Below, piece after piece: positions 44,353 to 54,899 of a stretch of DNA of 64,000 bases (the first letter of the stretch is position 1; each line of letters starts with the position of its first letter). The notes under the pieces were generated by a model. That model was given only the letters and a program-made list of their open reading frames with translations, had not been told where the DNA came from and ran no database searches. The DNA is from Cervus elaphus. Lineage: Eukaryota > Chordata > Mammalia > Artiodactyla > Cervidae. Made by a program: the position numbers and the translations under genes. The DNA lies in assembly GCF_910594005.1 (NCBI RefSeq), contig NC_057831.1, positions 42,924,001 through 42,988,000 on the forward strand. Reading direction: 5' to 3'.

Positions 44353-44897
44353 ACTTTTTACAAAAAGTCTGCAACCTGAGCAATTTGTCTAATTCCAAAG
44401 AGTATATCTAATCATTTACTGAGCATTCCTCCTTAAATGTCTTATAGGAAATTCAAATATAAAATGTGCAACAGGGAATCCATTATCTGTTTACACCATA
44501 AAGCTGTCCCCTTCTTGTTTCTTTGTCTCCATAAGTGACAACACTATTATTATATACTAGATAATTTTAGCTGCTATACAACCATAGCAATAGATACCAT
44601 TAAATTACATAATGATATTACATTTAATTACACAATTTTCATTTTTTAAAATTCAAATCCTTCAGATTACATCAAGGAGAAAGTTTCTCTTTCGGACTTA
44701 TTAGGTCTTTAGTGCTTCTATAGTACTCCAGAAACTCCCATTTTAACAAATAGAGATGTTTCAGAAAACTTCGATGTTAGATTTTGAGAGAGCTGACTTT
44801 GCCAATTTTGTGTTTAAATTCTATTTATAATAAATTATTCTCATTTTGCACTTGAGGGGTTGATATGTTTTTAATCAAAATGTATTTGAATGATAGT
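44353..44897. other. Unassigned AT-rich sequence
   Basis: No supported feature. Confidence 0.5.
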
Positions 44898-44909
44898 CAA
44901 TTTTGAGGA
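44898..44909. repeat. Target-site duplication, left copy, of the 44.9-kb BovB
   Basis: CAATTTTGAGGA matches CAATTTAGAGGA at 45669-45680 at 11 of 12 positions. Confidence 0.7.
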
Positions 44910-45668
44910 CTTGTGGCAGAAAGCGAAGAGGAATGAAGGAGCCTCTTGATGAAAGTGAAAGAGGACAGAGAAAAAGCTGCCTTAAAACTCAACATTCAGA
45001 AAACTAAGATCATGGCATCCGGTCCCATCATTTCATGGCAAATAGATAAGGAAACAATGGAAACAATGACAGACTTTATTTTATTGGGCTCCAAAATCAC
45101 TGCAGATAGTGAGTGCAGCCATGAAATTAAAAGACGCTTACTCCTTGGAAGAAAAGCTATGACAAACCTAGATAGTGTATTAAAAAACTGAGACTTTTTT
45201 TTGCTGACAAAGGTCTGTATAGTCAAATCTATGGTTTTTCCAGTAGTCATGTATGGAAGTGAGAGTTGGACCATAAAGAAGACTGGGTGCTGAAGAACTG
45301 ATGCTTTTGAACTGTGGTATTGGAGAAGACTCTTTACAGTCCCTTGGACTGCAAGGAGATCAAACCAGCCAATCCTAAAGGAAATTGATCCTGAATATTC
45401 ATTGGAAGGACTGATGCTGAAGCTCCAATACTTTGGTCACTTGATGTGAATAGCCAGCTCACTGGAAAAGATCCTGATTCTGGGAAAGATTGAAGGCAGG
45501 AGGAGAAGGGGACGACAGAGGACTAGATGGTTGGATGGCATCTCTGACTCAATGGATATGACTTTGAGCAACTCTGGGAGATGGTGAAGGACAGGGAAGC
45601 CTGGCGTGCTGCAGTCCATGGGGTCACAGACAGTAGGGCACTACTGAGTGACTGAACAACAACAATAG
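44910..45668 (+). mobile_element. BovB LINE, 5'-truncated 3' end
   Basis: Sense BovB from TGTGGCAGAAAGCGAAGAGG to a tail of GACTGAACAACAACAATAGC. It encodes the polyprotein C-terminus (MMKVKEDREKAALKLNIQK onwards). The frame is lost near 45190 and again later. The start lies only about 30-40 nt upstream of the consensus position where the 12.1-kb copy is broken. Confidence 0.93.
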
Positions 45669-45680
45669 CAATTTAGAGGA
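45669..45680. repeat. Target-site duplication, right copy
   Basis: CAATTTAGAGGA, partner of 44898-44909. Confidence 0.7.
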
Positions 45681-46564
45681 AAACATGAAATAATAATGGA
45701 TCACTATACCAATACAGGGAAAATCATGAAAAGGATATGCAAGCAATGGTGTTTGGGAAATATACCATGACTTATATTTTTATATCAAGACCCACCATTA
45801 TTGCCTTAGCTTAATTTTTCATAAGTTTTTACATGAGATACCACAATGATTTTCTACTTGGAATTGTTTCCTCTTGTCTAGTCTTCCTCCAACTTACTGT
45901 CTAAGTTATTGCCAGGATAAGTACTAAAAAGCCTGGATTACAACACAATGCTTCTTGTGATTAATATTCTTCCCTGAGAACTTATTGATTTTTTTCTTCT
46001 CAGCACCCTACTGCATTTTGGTCAGACTGCTTGCTGCACTTTACATGTCCTTAGCTCCCAAAGTGTCTGCCTGTCTTCTATTGGTTCTTCAGTGCTTCAA
46101 TCAGAATCTCTGAATAAAAATAATAGGGTAAATACATCTATAACCTGTTTCATTCCACTCCAGATTCACACTAAAATGATTAAAGAAATATTAATGCTTA
46201 AGTAGAAAAGTTTGTTGCTATTGTTGGAGAATAAAAATAATTGGAAAATGTGTAAAGGACTCAGAAAATAAACACTACCCAAATGTACTCCTACTGACAT
46301 ATCGACCAACTTCCTCAAGACATACTATTAGCTAAATAGTTGTGAGCAATAAACCAATAAAAGTTTCCAAAATGGCCACTTTAATATGGATTTTAAATTG
46401 TAACATTTTTGAAAGAAGTTATTTGGATACAGTAAAATGTTAAATAATAATCATAATCTAAAACATTAGATTATAAGAGAAAAGATAATTTAAAAAGTAA
46501 TTTTGTTTAAATTATCAAGGAATAGTGATTAGAGATATGCTGTTTTTAAAAAACAATCTCTCTT
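45681..46564. other. Unassigned sequence
   Basis: AT-rich. A possible decayed L2 stretch around 45870-46130 is too weak to call. Confidence 0.45.
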
Positions 46565-47220
46565 TTTTAAAACAGTTTATACCTACAGAAAAACTGTAAA
46601 GATAGTATAGAGGATTTCCATAGAATCTGCTTGGTTTCCTATGTTATCAGCATCTTACATTTATTACATTTAATGGTGCATTTTACAATTCATGAACCAA
46701 TATTATGTATTATTATTAAGTTCCACTCTTTATTCAAATTTCTTTGGGCTTTAACTAATATACTTTTTTTTTTTTTTGGTTCTAAGATCCCATTTTGGCA
46801 TTATATTACATTTGTTTATCTTGTTTCCTTAGAATCCTCTTGACTGGGATATGATTTTCCTCATTTTTGAAGACCCTGATAGTTTTGAGCAGTACTGGTT
46901 ACATATTTTGCAGAAAACCCTTCAGAGGGATTTGTCTGATGTTCCTTTCATGACTAGATTAGGGTTGTGGGCTTTGAGGAGGAAGACCACAGAAGTAGAG
47001 TACCATTTTCATCACCTCAGGTCAAAGGAACAGTCTATCATCAGAACTTATAACTGTTGATGTTAACTTTGGTCATCTAGCTAAGATGGTGTTTGTCAGG
47101 TTTCTCCACTGTAAAGGCTTTTTCTTCCCTTCGTTTATACTATATCATTTGAAAGGAAGTTACTATGTACAGGCCACTGTCAAGATATAGAGAGTTATGG
47201 TCCACTTAAGGTAATCTATG
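46565..47220 (-). repeat. Old L1M-type fragment
   Basis: GAACCAATATTATGTATTAT, AAGATCCCATTTTGGCATTA, GGGCTTTGAGGAGGAAGACC and GTTTGTCAGGTTTCTCCACT recur in the same order at about 52600-53050, which shows a dispersed family. It resembles old L1M sequence in antisense; the subfamily is uncertain. Confidence 0.6.
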
Positions 47221-47763
47221 TAATGTATGAAAATAAAAAGTCATTTATATGGTTGGGAAAATCCCAGGATGGAATGCAGATAATGACAAAACAAAATGAT
47301 TATATTGAAAATTTGGGAAACGATCACATTGAAGGAGGTGAGAGAAAATGTGCTGATCTAAGTAACTTTGGAAATTAGTAGAATCTGTAAAACTAAAGTC
47401 AAAAACAGTCCATAATTACAGTAATTTAGTTGATAATGTTGCTTCCTACAGAGTTATTAGTTAAAAATGATCACACTGCTATACATGCATATAGGAATTG
47501 AAAAATTAAGTAAATGGAATGTAGATGGTGAGAGCCAGGTGGAAAGTGAGAATTTACAGATAAGTATGTTGTAATGGATTAGACAAGATCACTATGAACT
47601 CATGTTCATCACTATGAACTCATGAACTCATGTTTATGATACTAACATAGAAATATTTACAGATATGTGTACATACAATGGTTATTATACATACATATAA
47701 ATTTCCTTGTTCTGTCTGCTGAGATTGCCTAGAAGCAACATGTGTATCTGGTATCTAGGTCTT
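47221..47763. other. Unassigned sequence with a small tandem repeat
   Basis: At about 47589-47636 the words ATCACTATGAACTCATGTTC and GAACTCATG recur in tandem. No gene is seen. Confidence 0.5.
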
Positions 47764-47909
47764 GAAGTGAAGTGAAGTCGCTCAGTGGAGTCTGACTCTT
47801 TGCGACCCCGTGGACTGTGGCCTACCAAGCTCCTCCGTCCATGGGATTCTCCAGGCAGGAATACTGGAGTGGGTTGCTATTTCCTTCTCCAGGGGATCTT
47901 CCCGACAGA
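47764..47909 (-). mobile_element. Bov-A/Bov-tA SINE, truncated
   Basis: GAAGTGAAGTCGCTCAGTGG to CAGGGGATCTTCCCGAC in reverse complement. The tRNA-like head is missing. Confidence 0.88.
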
Positions 47910-48559
47910 TCCTAAATAGGGTTCCTTGGAGAAATGGCTGATTTAAAGACTGGAGAGGAAATACAAAAGATAGCCTAGCGTATTTTGTAGTGCTAGAGTT
48001 AAGGAAGTGCTAAGAAAAAAAATTAAAAACCCTATTATGCAACACAACAGGGTATGGCAATTATTCTTGATTACAAATAAATAAATTAAAAAAAACTATT
48101 ATGATGGGACAATGTCAAAGGACACAAGAAATGTTGAAAGAACTCCCAATGGCTAAAGTGACAACAATGTGAGCAAGGAAGATAAAGTAATATTGGACTA
48201 TAAAATAAATATCTATGAGTACACATGGGTATAACTACATTTTTGAATATATAAATAAATGGAGAGAAGAGACAAGTCTCCTTTATAGAAGAATTACAAA
48301 TAAGATATGTGTCATTTTAGCATTTGTGATTTTGTGAATGTTCAATATTTTTCTTAAATATTTTAAGGTTAACCTGGAGGAAAATATGTAATTAAAATAA
48401 GACTTCCAAATTCCAAAGCAGTATTAAATATAACAAAAGAGTAGATCATGAACAGCAAAAAAGAATACTCACAAAATAAATTTTTAGGACAAAAAATCAA
48501 ATTCAATATTCATATTTATCACCTTATGTCAAAAATGTTAATTCACTAATTCTATGAGC
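47910..48559. other. Unassigned AT-rich sequence
   Basis: May be decayed LINE DNA. Nothing diagnostic is seen. Confidence 0.4.
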
Positions 48560-49560
48560 TCAGAGAAGTTTATATTGAAAAACTGTTCAGCCTATTGCAA
48601 ATTAAATATTGGACATTGAGAGCTACTGACATTGAGAAAAATTTTTACAGAAGTAATGAAGACAAAGAGATAATGCATCTAAGTTACATTAGGAAATAAA
48701 ATGCAGCCTCAAATATGGAAGAAATTGAAGGAAACCTAAAATTCTATGTATTTTTAAAGCATCAATGAAATAAAAAATTTTCTAGAAAATAATTTATTAT
48801 AAAAATAGATATTTTATGGAGAAGCTTAAAAGTAATCTCAAAAACACCAGAAAAATATTATGTAGGAAATAATTACCAAAATATTATTCTTATCAAATAG
48901 TTCTATATGGAGTTCTTTGAAACTACCTTTAAACTATTTCTTAATATAGTAGTTGATGAAAAGCTTTCAATTTCAATTATGAGCTAAGCAAAAATATCAA
49001 AACATGAGAAAGATGAATCATTAAAAAAAAGACTATAGACCTTTAGAACCATCACTGCAAAATATTAGCAAATCAAATGTAGCTATTTATTATAAGATAA
49101 CACACCAATGGGAATTTCCTAGTGGTCCAGTGGTCAGGACTACATGCTTTCATGGCTGGGGGCCAGGGTTCGATCCTTGGTTGGATCGCTAAGATCCCAA
49201 AAGTCGTGTGGTATTCCCCTCCCCACCAAAAGATAACACACCATGACCAAACAGGTTTTTACGCCAGGAATGCACTAATAATTCAACATTAGGAAGCTAA
49301 GTAATGATTCATAACAATAACTGACCAATGGAGAAGAAAGAAGAATTCTATCTTGATAGGTGTGGGAAAGACATATTAAAATAATTCAAATCAATTAGTG
49401 ATTAAAAATGTTAGTCAACTAGGAATAGGAAGTAAGAATAAATCCCCAGATGATGAAGGCTATCTACTTCAAACTGGTAACCAACATTACTGATAACTGT
49501 AAAACAACAGGCTTTTTCTGCATAAAGTTAGGAATGAGACAAAGACCATTATTACTGGTT
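48560..49560 (+). repeat. Old L1M ORF2 fragment, split by a SINE
   Basis: Sense L1 reverse-transcriptase region: CAAAATATTAGCAAATCAAA on the left of the SINE, and ACACCATGACCAAACAGGTT then GCCAGGAATGCACTAATAAT on the right. Many stops are present. Another L1M in opposite orientation starts at about 49565. Confidence 0.65.
49108..49229 (+). mobile_element. CHR-type tRNA-derived SINE
   Basis: GGGAATTTCCTAGTGGTCCA, AGTGGTCAGGACTACATGCT and GGGTTCGATCCTTGGTTGGA are the CHR-type cetartiodactyl SINE with A and B box-like words. AAGATAACACACCA flanks it exactly at 49094-49107 and 49230-49243. Confidence 0.85.
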
Positions 49561-50201
49561 TTTTAGTTAATTTTTAAAAGTTGAGTTTATTGATGTATAT
49601 TTAATTAACAATAAAATTCACTCTTTTACTCTTTAAAGGGTACAGTTTTATGAGTTTAGATAGTTATATAACCATCAGAATGATAAAAAAGAGTATTTTC
49701 TTCATAATGTTTTCTCTTGTCCCTTTGTTTTTCTCCCTCTGCTCCCAGACCTGATGACTACTCTTCTATTACATATCCTTGTATATTTATCTTTTCCAAA
49801 CTACCTGTAAATGGAGTCATATAGTCTATATCTTCCTATCACAATGCAAAATGTTTTTAAAATTCATCCATGTTGTTGGATTTGTCATTAGTTCATTTTT
49901 ATTGCTAAATACTATTTTACTATATGGATGTACTACAAATTATTTATTCATTTGTAAGTGATGCATATTTGGTTTATTCTATTGTTTGGCTACTATAAAT
50001 AAAATTGCTTTAGATGTTTTCATACATGCCTGTAAATGAACATATGTTTTTGGTTCTCTTTGGTAAAAATCCAAAAGGAAAATTGCTGTATTTTATCTAT
50101 TTCTTTATCTTTATCTATGTCTATACAGCTATATCTATCTATATCTATGTATCATTTATGAAAAATTGCCAAACCATTTTCTAGAGTGGTATATTATTTT
50201 A

Positions 50202-50412
50202 TGGGGTTTCCCAGTGGTAAAGAATCTGCCTGCCAATGCAGGAAGTGCATGAAACATGGGTTTGAATCCTAGGTTGGGAAGATCCCCTGGAGAAGGAAAT
50301 GGCAACCCACTCCATTATTCTTGCCTGGGAAACCCCCTGGACAGAGGAGCTTGGAGGGTACAGTCCAGAGGGTTGCAAAGAGTTGGATGCAACTGAGCAA
50401 GCATGCATACCT
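50202..50412 (+). mobile_element. Bov-tA SINE
   Basis: Sense copy from GGGGTTTCCCAGTGGTAAAG to GCAACTGAGCAAGCATGCAT, nested in an old L1M. TATC-rich low-complexity sequence precedes it at 50095-50152. Confidence 0.92.
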
Positions 50413-50565
50413 GTACTATTTTACATTTTGCAAGCAGTATGTAAGGAGTTCTAGTTTTCCACATTAACATCAGTTCTTAGTATTGTCAGTCTTTTTAGTT
50501 TTACCTCCTTTAGTTTAGTTTTACCTCCTATTATTTCAGTAGGAAGTAGGGATATCTCATTGTGT

Positions 50566-50688
50566 ATGTGTGTGTGTTTGCCATGACATATGCCTTATGA
50601 GCCTAGTTAGCCAACCTGGGATTGAAACCAGCCCATGGCAGGCAGTGAAAGTGCTAAGTCCTAACCCCTGGACCACCAGGGAATTTCC
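50566..50688 (-). mobile_element. CHR-type tRNA-derived SINE, antisense
   Basis: GGCAGTGAAAGTGCTAAGTC then CTGGACCACCAGGGAATT is the reverse complement of the CHR-type head. TCTCATTGTGT flanks it at 50555-50565 and 50689-50699, and old L1M sequence resumes directly after. Confidence 0.82.
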
Positions 50689-53427
50689 TCTCATTGTGTT
50701 TTTAATTTGCACTTCCACAATGACTAAGGACAATAAGATATTTTCACGTGCATATTTTGCCCTCTGTCATTTTCTGTGTTCACAGTTATGCTAATTATGA
50801 GTGAATACAGTTTCCTTTTCACTCACTGTATCACTGTATCTTCATCTTAAAATCTTGACATCCAGTAGTGAGAATTATCTTTTTCTTTTCACTGAATTTT
50901 CTGTGCAAATTTTAAAATCACTTCAATTTCTAAAAACAAAGCAAAAATACACCTGATGTAATTTGAATTGAGATTGCTTTGAATCTATAGATCAATTTGG
51001 CAAAAACTTACATCTTGACAATATTTAGTCTTCAGACCCATGGATGGTGTATTTTTTCACTCAATGAAGTTTTTAATATTTCTCAGTAATGTTTTATAGT
51101 TTGTAGTGTACAGGCTTTGCACATATTTTGTTAAATTTGTTCCTAAGTATATAATGTTTTATGATGCTACTACAAAAGATGTTAAATTTTCTTTTTCAGT
51201 TTCCAGCTATAGACTGTGAGTATATAGAAACATGATTGCTTTCGTTGCTTTTGACCTTGTATCCTGTGATCCCGATAAAGTCAGTCATTTCTTCTTGAAA
51301 CGTTTTTTGGTAGCTTTGGTGTTTTTCTGTTTAGAAAATTATGTTATTTTTGAAAAAAATATTTTCTTTTCTTTTTTGAACATTTTTCTTTTTCTTACCT
51401 ACATTCTTTACTTGAACTTCTGATTCAGTGTTAAATAGAAATGGTAAAGGCAGACATATCTTAAGGCAAAATCAGTCTTCCACAGTTAATATAATGTTAC
51501 ATGTGAAAGTTAAGAAAAGTCAATTTTTAGTGGTAAAATTTCCAACACTAGTTGTGAATGTATAATAAATATCATTTTTATATTTCTATAATATTCATTT
51601 ATTTTAAACTCAGTTTTCTGTTATATTTTTGTTTTTTTCTTGATATTTCTTGATAACTCTCCCCATTATTTTTACATAATGTAACATTTATTTTTTTCTC
51701 AAGGCTAGTTTGTCTGATATTAATAAGCCATTCCAATTCATTTTTGATCAGAATTTGTGAGGTACATTTGTGCATTTTTCTACTTGCAACAAATTTTAAA
51801 ACTTTGTCTTTATATTTATCATTGATCTTTTCGTAGATATTGAATATTAGATCTTATTTTTAATCTGCCTTTTAATTTAGTGTTTATACAATTTGTGCTT
51901 AACATAATCTATTGTCTTCTACATTTTTTTATATTTGTTCCATCTATTTTTTGCTTCTCACTTTTACTTTCTGACTTATTTTACATTGAGTTCTTTTAAT
52001 ATTTCTTTTTATCTTTGATATTAACTTATCTATTATACTTATTTTATCAGTTGCAAACATTATTTAAAATGTATGTCTTTAATTGATCATAGTCTGCTGC
52101 CAGGTTGCTTTACATAGCTATCTAAAGCACAAGAAACTTAAAATGGAGTACAGTTTACTCCCTCCCACATTTTATGCTACTTTTTGTCATATATTTTATT
52201 TCTACGTATATTATAAGCTCCACAATATTTTGGTATTATTTATACCTTAGATAATCACTTAAAGAGATTAAAAATAATGAAAAAACTTATGTTTACTCAC
52301 ATATTACTCCTTTTCAGACATATTCTCTTTTTGTGTAGATTCATATATTCTTCTGGTCTCTTTATCCTTCTGCCTGAAAACTTACTTCTAATACGTTTTA
52401 TAGTGCAATCTGCAGTAACTTCTTTTAACGTAAATGTTCATTAATACGTTTTTATGTCAACAAACTTAATTTCTAGAAACATTTTTGATGTACAGACATT
52501 TTAGACTTTCAGAAAAATTGAGTGGGTATATAGAGGATTCCCATATACTTTCATACTCACTTCCTTCTATTAATAGCATCTACATTTGTCTGGTACATTT
52601 TGTGTAATTCATGAACCAATATTAATATATTAGGGCTTATAATTCATTTAGATTTCTTTAGTTTTCAATCTATTATTCTTTCTCTGCCCCAAGATCCCAT
52701 CTAAAATGCCACAGTATATTTAGTTGCTACGTCTTCTTAGACTCTTTTTGGTTGTGACAGTTTTTCAAACTTTCCTTGTTTTCTGACCTTAACAATTTGA
52801 GAAGTAGTGGTCAGGTTTTGTAAAATACCCTTCAACTGGTTTTTATCTGATGTTTTTCTCATGATTAGACTGAGGTTGTAGCACTTGGGGAGGAAGATCA
52901 CAGAGGTAAAGTGCCATTTCATCACATCATTTCAAGAGCACATTCTATCAGCATGACTTCTTATCACTCTTGATGTTAGCTTTGATCACCTTGCCGACAT
53001 AGTGTTTCTCAGCTTTCTCTGCTGCAAAGTTACTATTTTCTCTCCCCTGTTTTTATACTCTCCCCTTTGGAAGGCAGTCATTTTGTGCTGTCCATACTGA
53101 AGGAGAGAGGAGTCAGGCTCCAACTCCTTTAGAGTAAACTATCTGAATAATTTATTGGCATTCTTCTGCATGGAAGATTTTTGTTTTCTTTCTCATTTAT
53201 TAACTTATTCAGTCATTTATATGTGTATGGATAAATGCATTATCCATAAATAATTATTTACACTTTGGTTTGTAATCCAACACAGTCTTACTTTTTTGTT
53301 CAGATTATTCCAAATTTGGCCATCAAAAGCTGTTTATTATAACTCCATTGCCCTTTTGACATACCTACATTAATTTTTAAAATTTTTATTTTAAGCACTT
53401 TCTTACTTTCTGCCATTATAAGACATT

Positions 53428-53905
53428 GTTGTTGTTCAGTCACCCAGTCTTGTCTGCCTCTTTGTACCCCATGGACTGCAGCATGACAGGCTTCTCTGTC
53501 CCTCCCCATCTCCTAAAGCTTGCCCAAGTTCATCTCCACTGCATTGGTGATGACATCTCATCCACTGATGCCCTCTTCTCCTTCTGCCCTCAGTCTTTGC
53601 CAGCATCATGGACTTTTCCAATGAGTCGCTGGTCACATCAAGTGACCAAGATACACATCAGTTCTTCTAATGAGTATTCAGGGTTGATTTCCCTTGAGAT
53701 TGACTGGATTGATCTTCTTGCTATCCAAGTGACTCTCGGGAGTCTTCTCCAGCACCACAATTCAAAGGCATCTGCCTTCTTTATGGTCCAGCTCTCACAA
53801 CCTCATGTGACCACTGGGAAGACCATAGACTTGACTATACAGACCTTTGTTGGCAGAGTAATATTTCTGCTTTTCAACACACTGTCTAGGTTTGGCATAG
53901 CTTTC
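53428..53905 (-). mobile_element. BovB LINE, 5'-truncated 3' end
   Basis: Reverse complement of the BovB 3' end with a TTGTTGTTCAGTCACCCAGT terminus, more diverged than the 12-kb copy. Target-site duplication: 53410-53427 and 53906-53923 (CTGCCATTATAAGACATT versus CTGCCAATATAAGATATT, 16 of 18 identical). Confidence 0.92.
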
Positions 53906-53936
53906 CTGCCAATATAAGATATTCCAGGCTAAATTT

Positions 53937-54213
53937 TTAAGTCATTTATTTTACTTTTTTATTTTTGATTATGCTGGGTCTTCATTGCTGCTCTAGATGT
54001 GGCAAGTGAGGGCTCCTCTCTAGTTGTGGGGCATGGGCTTCTCACTGCAGTGGCTTCTCTTGTTGTAGCTCCGGGGCTCTAGAGCACAGGCTCAATAGTT
54101 ATGTGCACGGGCTTAGTTGCTCTGCAGCATGTGGGACCTTCTTGGCCCAGGGATCAACCCATGGCTCCTGCATTGGTAGGCAGATTCTTTACCACTCAGA
54201 CACCAGGGAAGCC
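53937..54213 (-). mobile_element. CHR SINE, longer form
   Basis: Reverse-complement CHR SINE. The body reads GCTGGGTCTTCATTGCTGCT, GGGCTTCTCACTGCAGTGGC and GGGCTTAGTTGCTCTGCAGC. The tRNA-like head ends at ACACCAGGGAAGCC. TTCCAGGCTAAATTT (53922-53936) and TTCCAGGTTAATTT (54214-54227) form an imperfect target duplication. Confidence 0.88.
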
Positions 54214-54692
54214 TTCCAGGTTAATTTCATGCATTTCCTATCCCAGCCAAGAATCAACAAGCCCTGGTTCCTTTTATTGGAAAACAACTTTAGAAACAAA
54301 TATCTGGAAGTTAGATCTGATCATTGCTACTAGAGTGTTATTTTTTTCCCTTTCAACTGACAAAGCATGGAAACAAATGTGTATATACTAACATGTGTAT
54401 ACAATACATATAAATATTTCTTTATGTAGGCGTTTGTTCCTATTTTAATTTAAACATGACTTCATACTGACGGCTCCAAATCTAACTATTGAAACATGAA
54501 TTATTCTGTCTTCCTCCCTTCATCAATCTAAATTTCCATTCCGATAGTTACAAATCTAGCTTCTGCCATCTCCATTCATTTGTTTGTTTAATTTCAGCAT
54601 ACATTCATGTCAGTATCATATTCATTATTCTGTACTTCCATTGAAACTACTTTATCTATTAATGGGCTTATGTACAATTTCTTTTGCCTTTT

Positions 54693-54899
54693 GGGCTTCC
54701 TCAATGACTCAGATGGTAAAGAATGTGCCTGCAATGCAGGAGACCTGTGTTTGATCCCTAGGTCAGGAAGATCCCTTGGAGACAGGAATGGCAATCCACT
54801 TCAGTATTCTTGCTGGAGAATCTCATGGACAGAGGAGCCTGGTGGGCTACATTTCATGGGTTCGCCAAGAATCAGACATGACTGAGCAACTAACACTTT
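54693..54899 (+). mobile_element. Bov-tA SINE
   Basis: Sense copy from GGGCTTCCTCAATGACTCAG to CTGAGCAACTAACACTTTGC, full length. Confidence 0.93.

Larger units (their letters stand above)
49565..52440 (-). repeat. Old L1M, 3' end to mid/5' region, antisense
   Basis: Left end: L1 3' UTR and ORF2 C-terminus in antisense (TAAATGGAGTCATATAGTCT, GGTTTATTCTATTGTTTGGC). Then ORF2 landmarks such as GAATCTATAGATCAATTTGG, TTAAATTTGTTCCTAAGTAT and CCTTGTATCCTGTGATC. Beyond about 51650 the sequence matches more upstream old-L1 parts, suggesting an internal deletion. Interrupted by SINEs at 50202-50412 and 50566-50688. Confidence 0.7.
52460..54660 (-). repeat. Old L1M-type element, split by BovB and CHR
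   Basis: Parts at 52460-53409, between the insertions, and 54228-54660 read as one old element (CATGAACCAATATTAATATA, GGGGAGGAAGATCACAGAGG, CCCTGGTTCCTTTTATTGGA, ATCATTGCTACTAGAGTGTT). The first part is homologous to 46565-47220. Orientation is judged from similarity to antisense old L1M sequence. Confidence 0.6.

Noticed and set aside
48560..52440. Another twin-primed L1 at the junction of opposite L1M pieces near 49562
   Set aside because: The order is wrong for twin priming: the 3' terminus of the minus-strand element lies at the junction. The pieces look like independent old insertions.
3067..54899. tRNA genes suggested by A/B-box words at many positions
   Set aside because: All are the tRNA(Glu)-derived heads of Bov-tA or CHR SINEs, followed by SINE bodies, not free tRNA genes.
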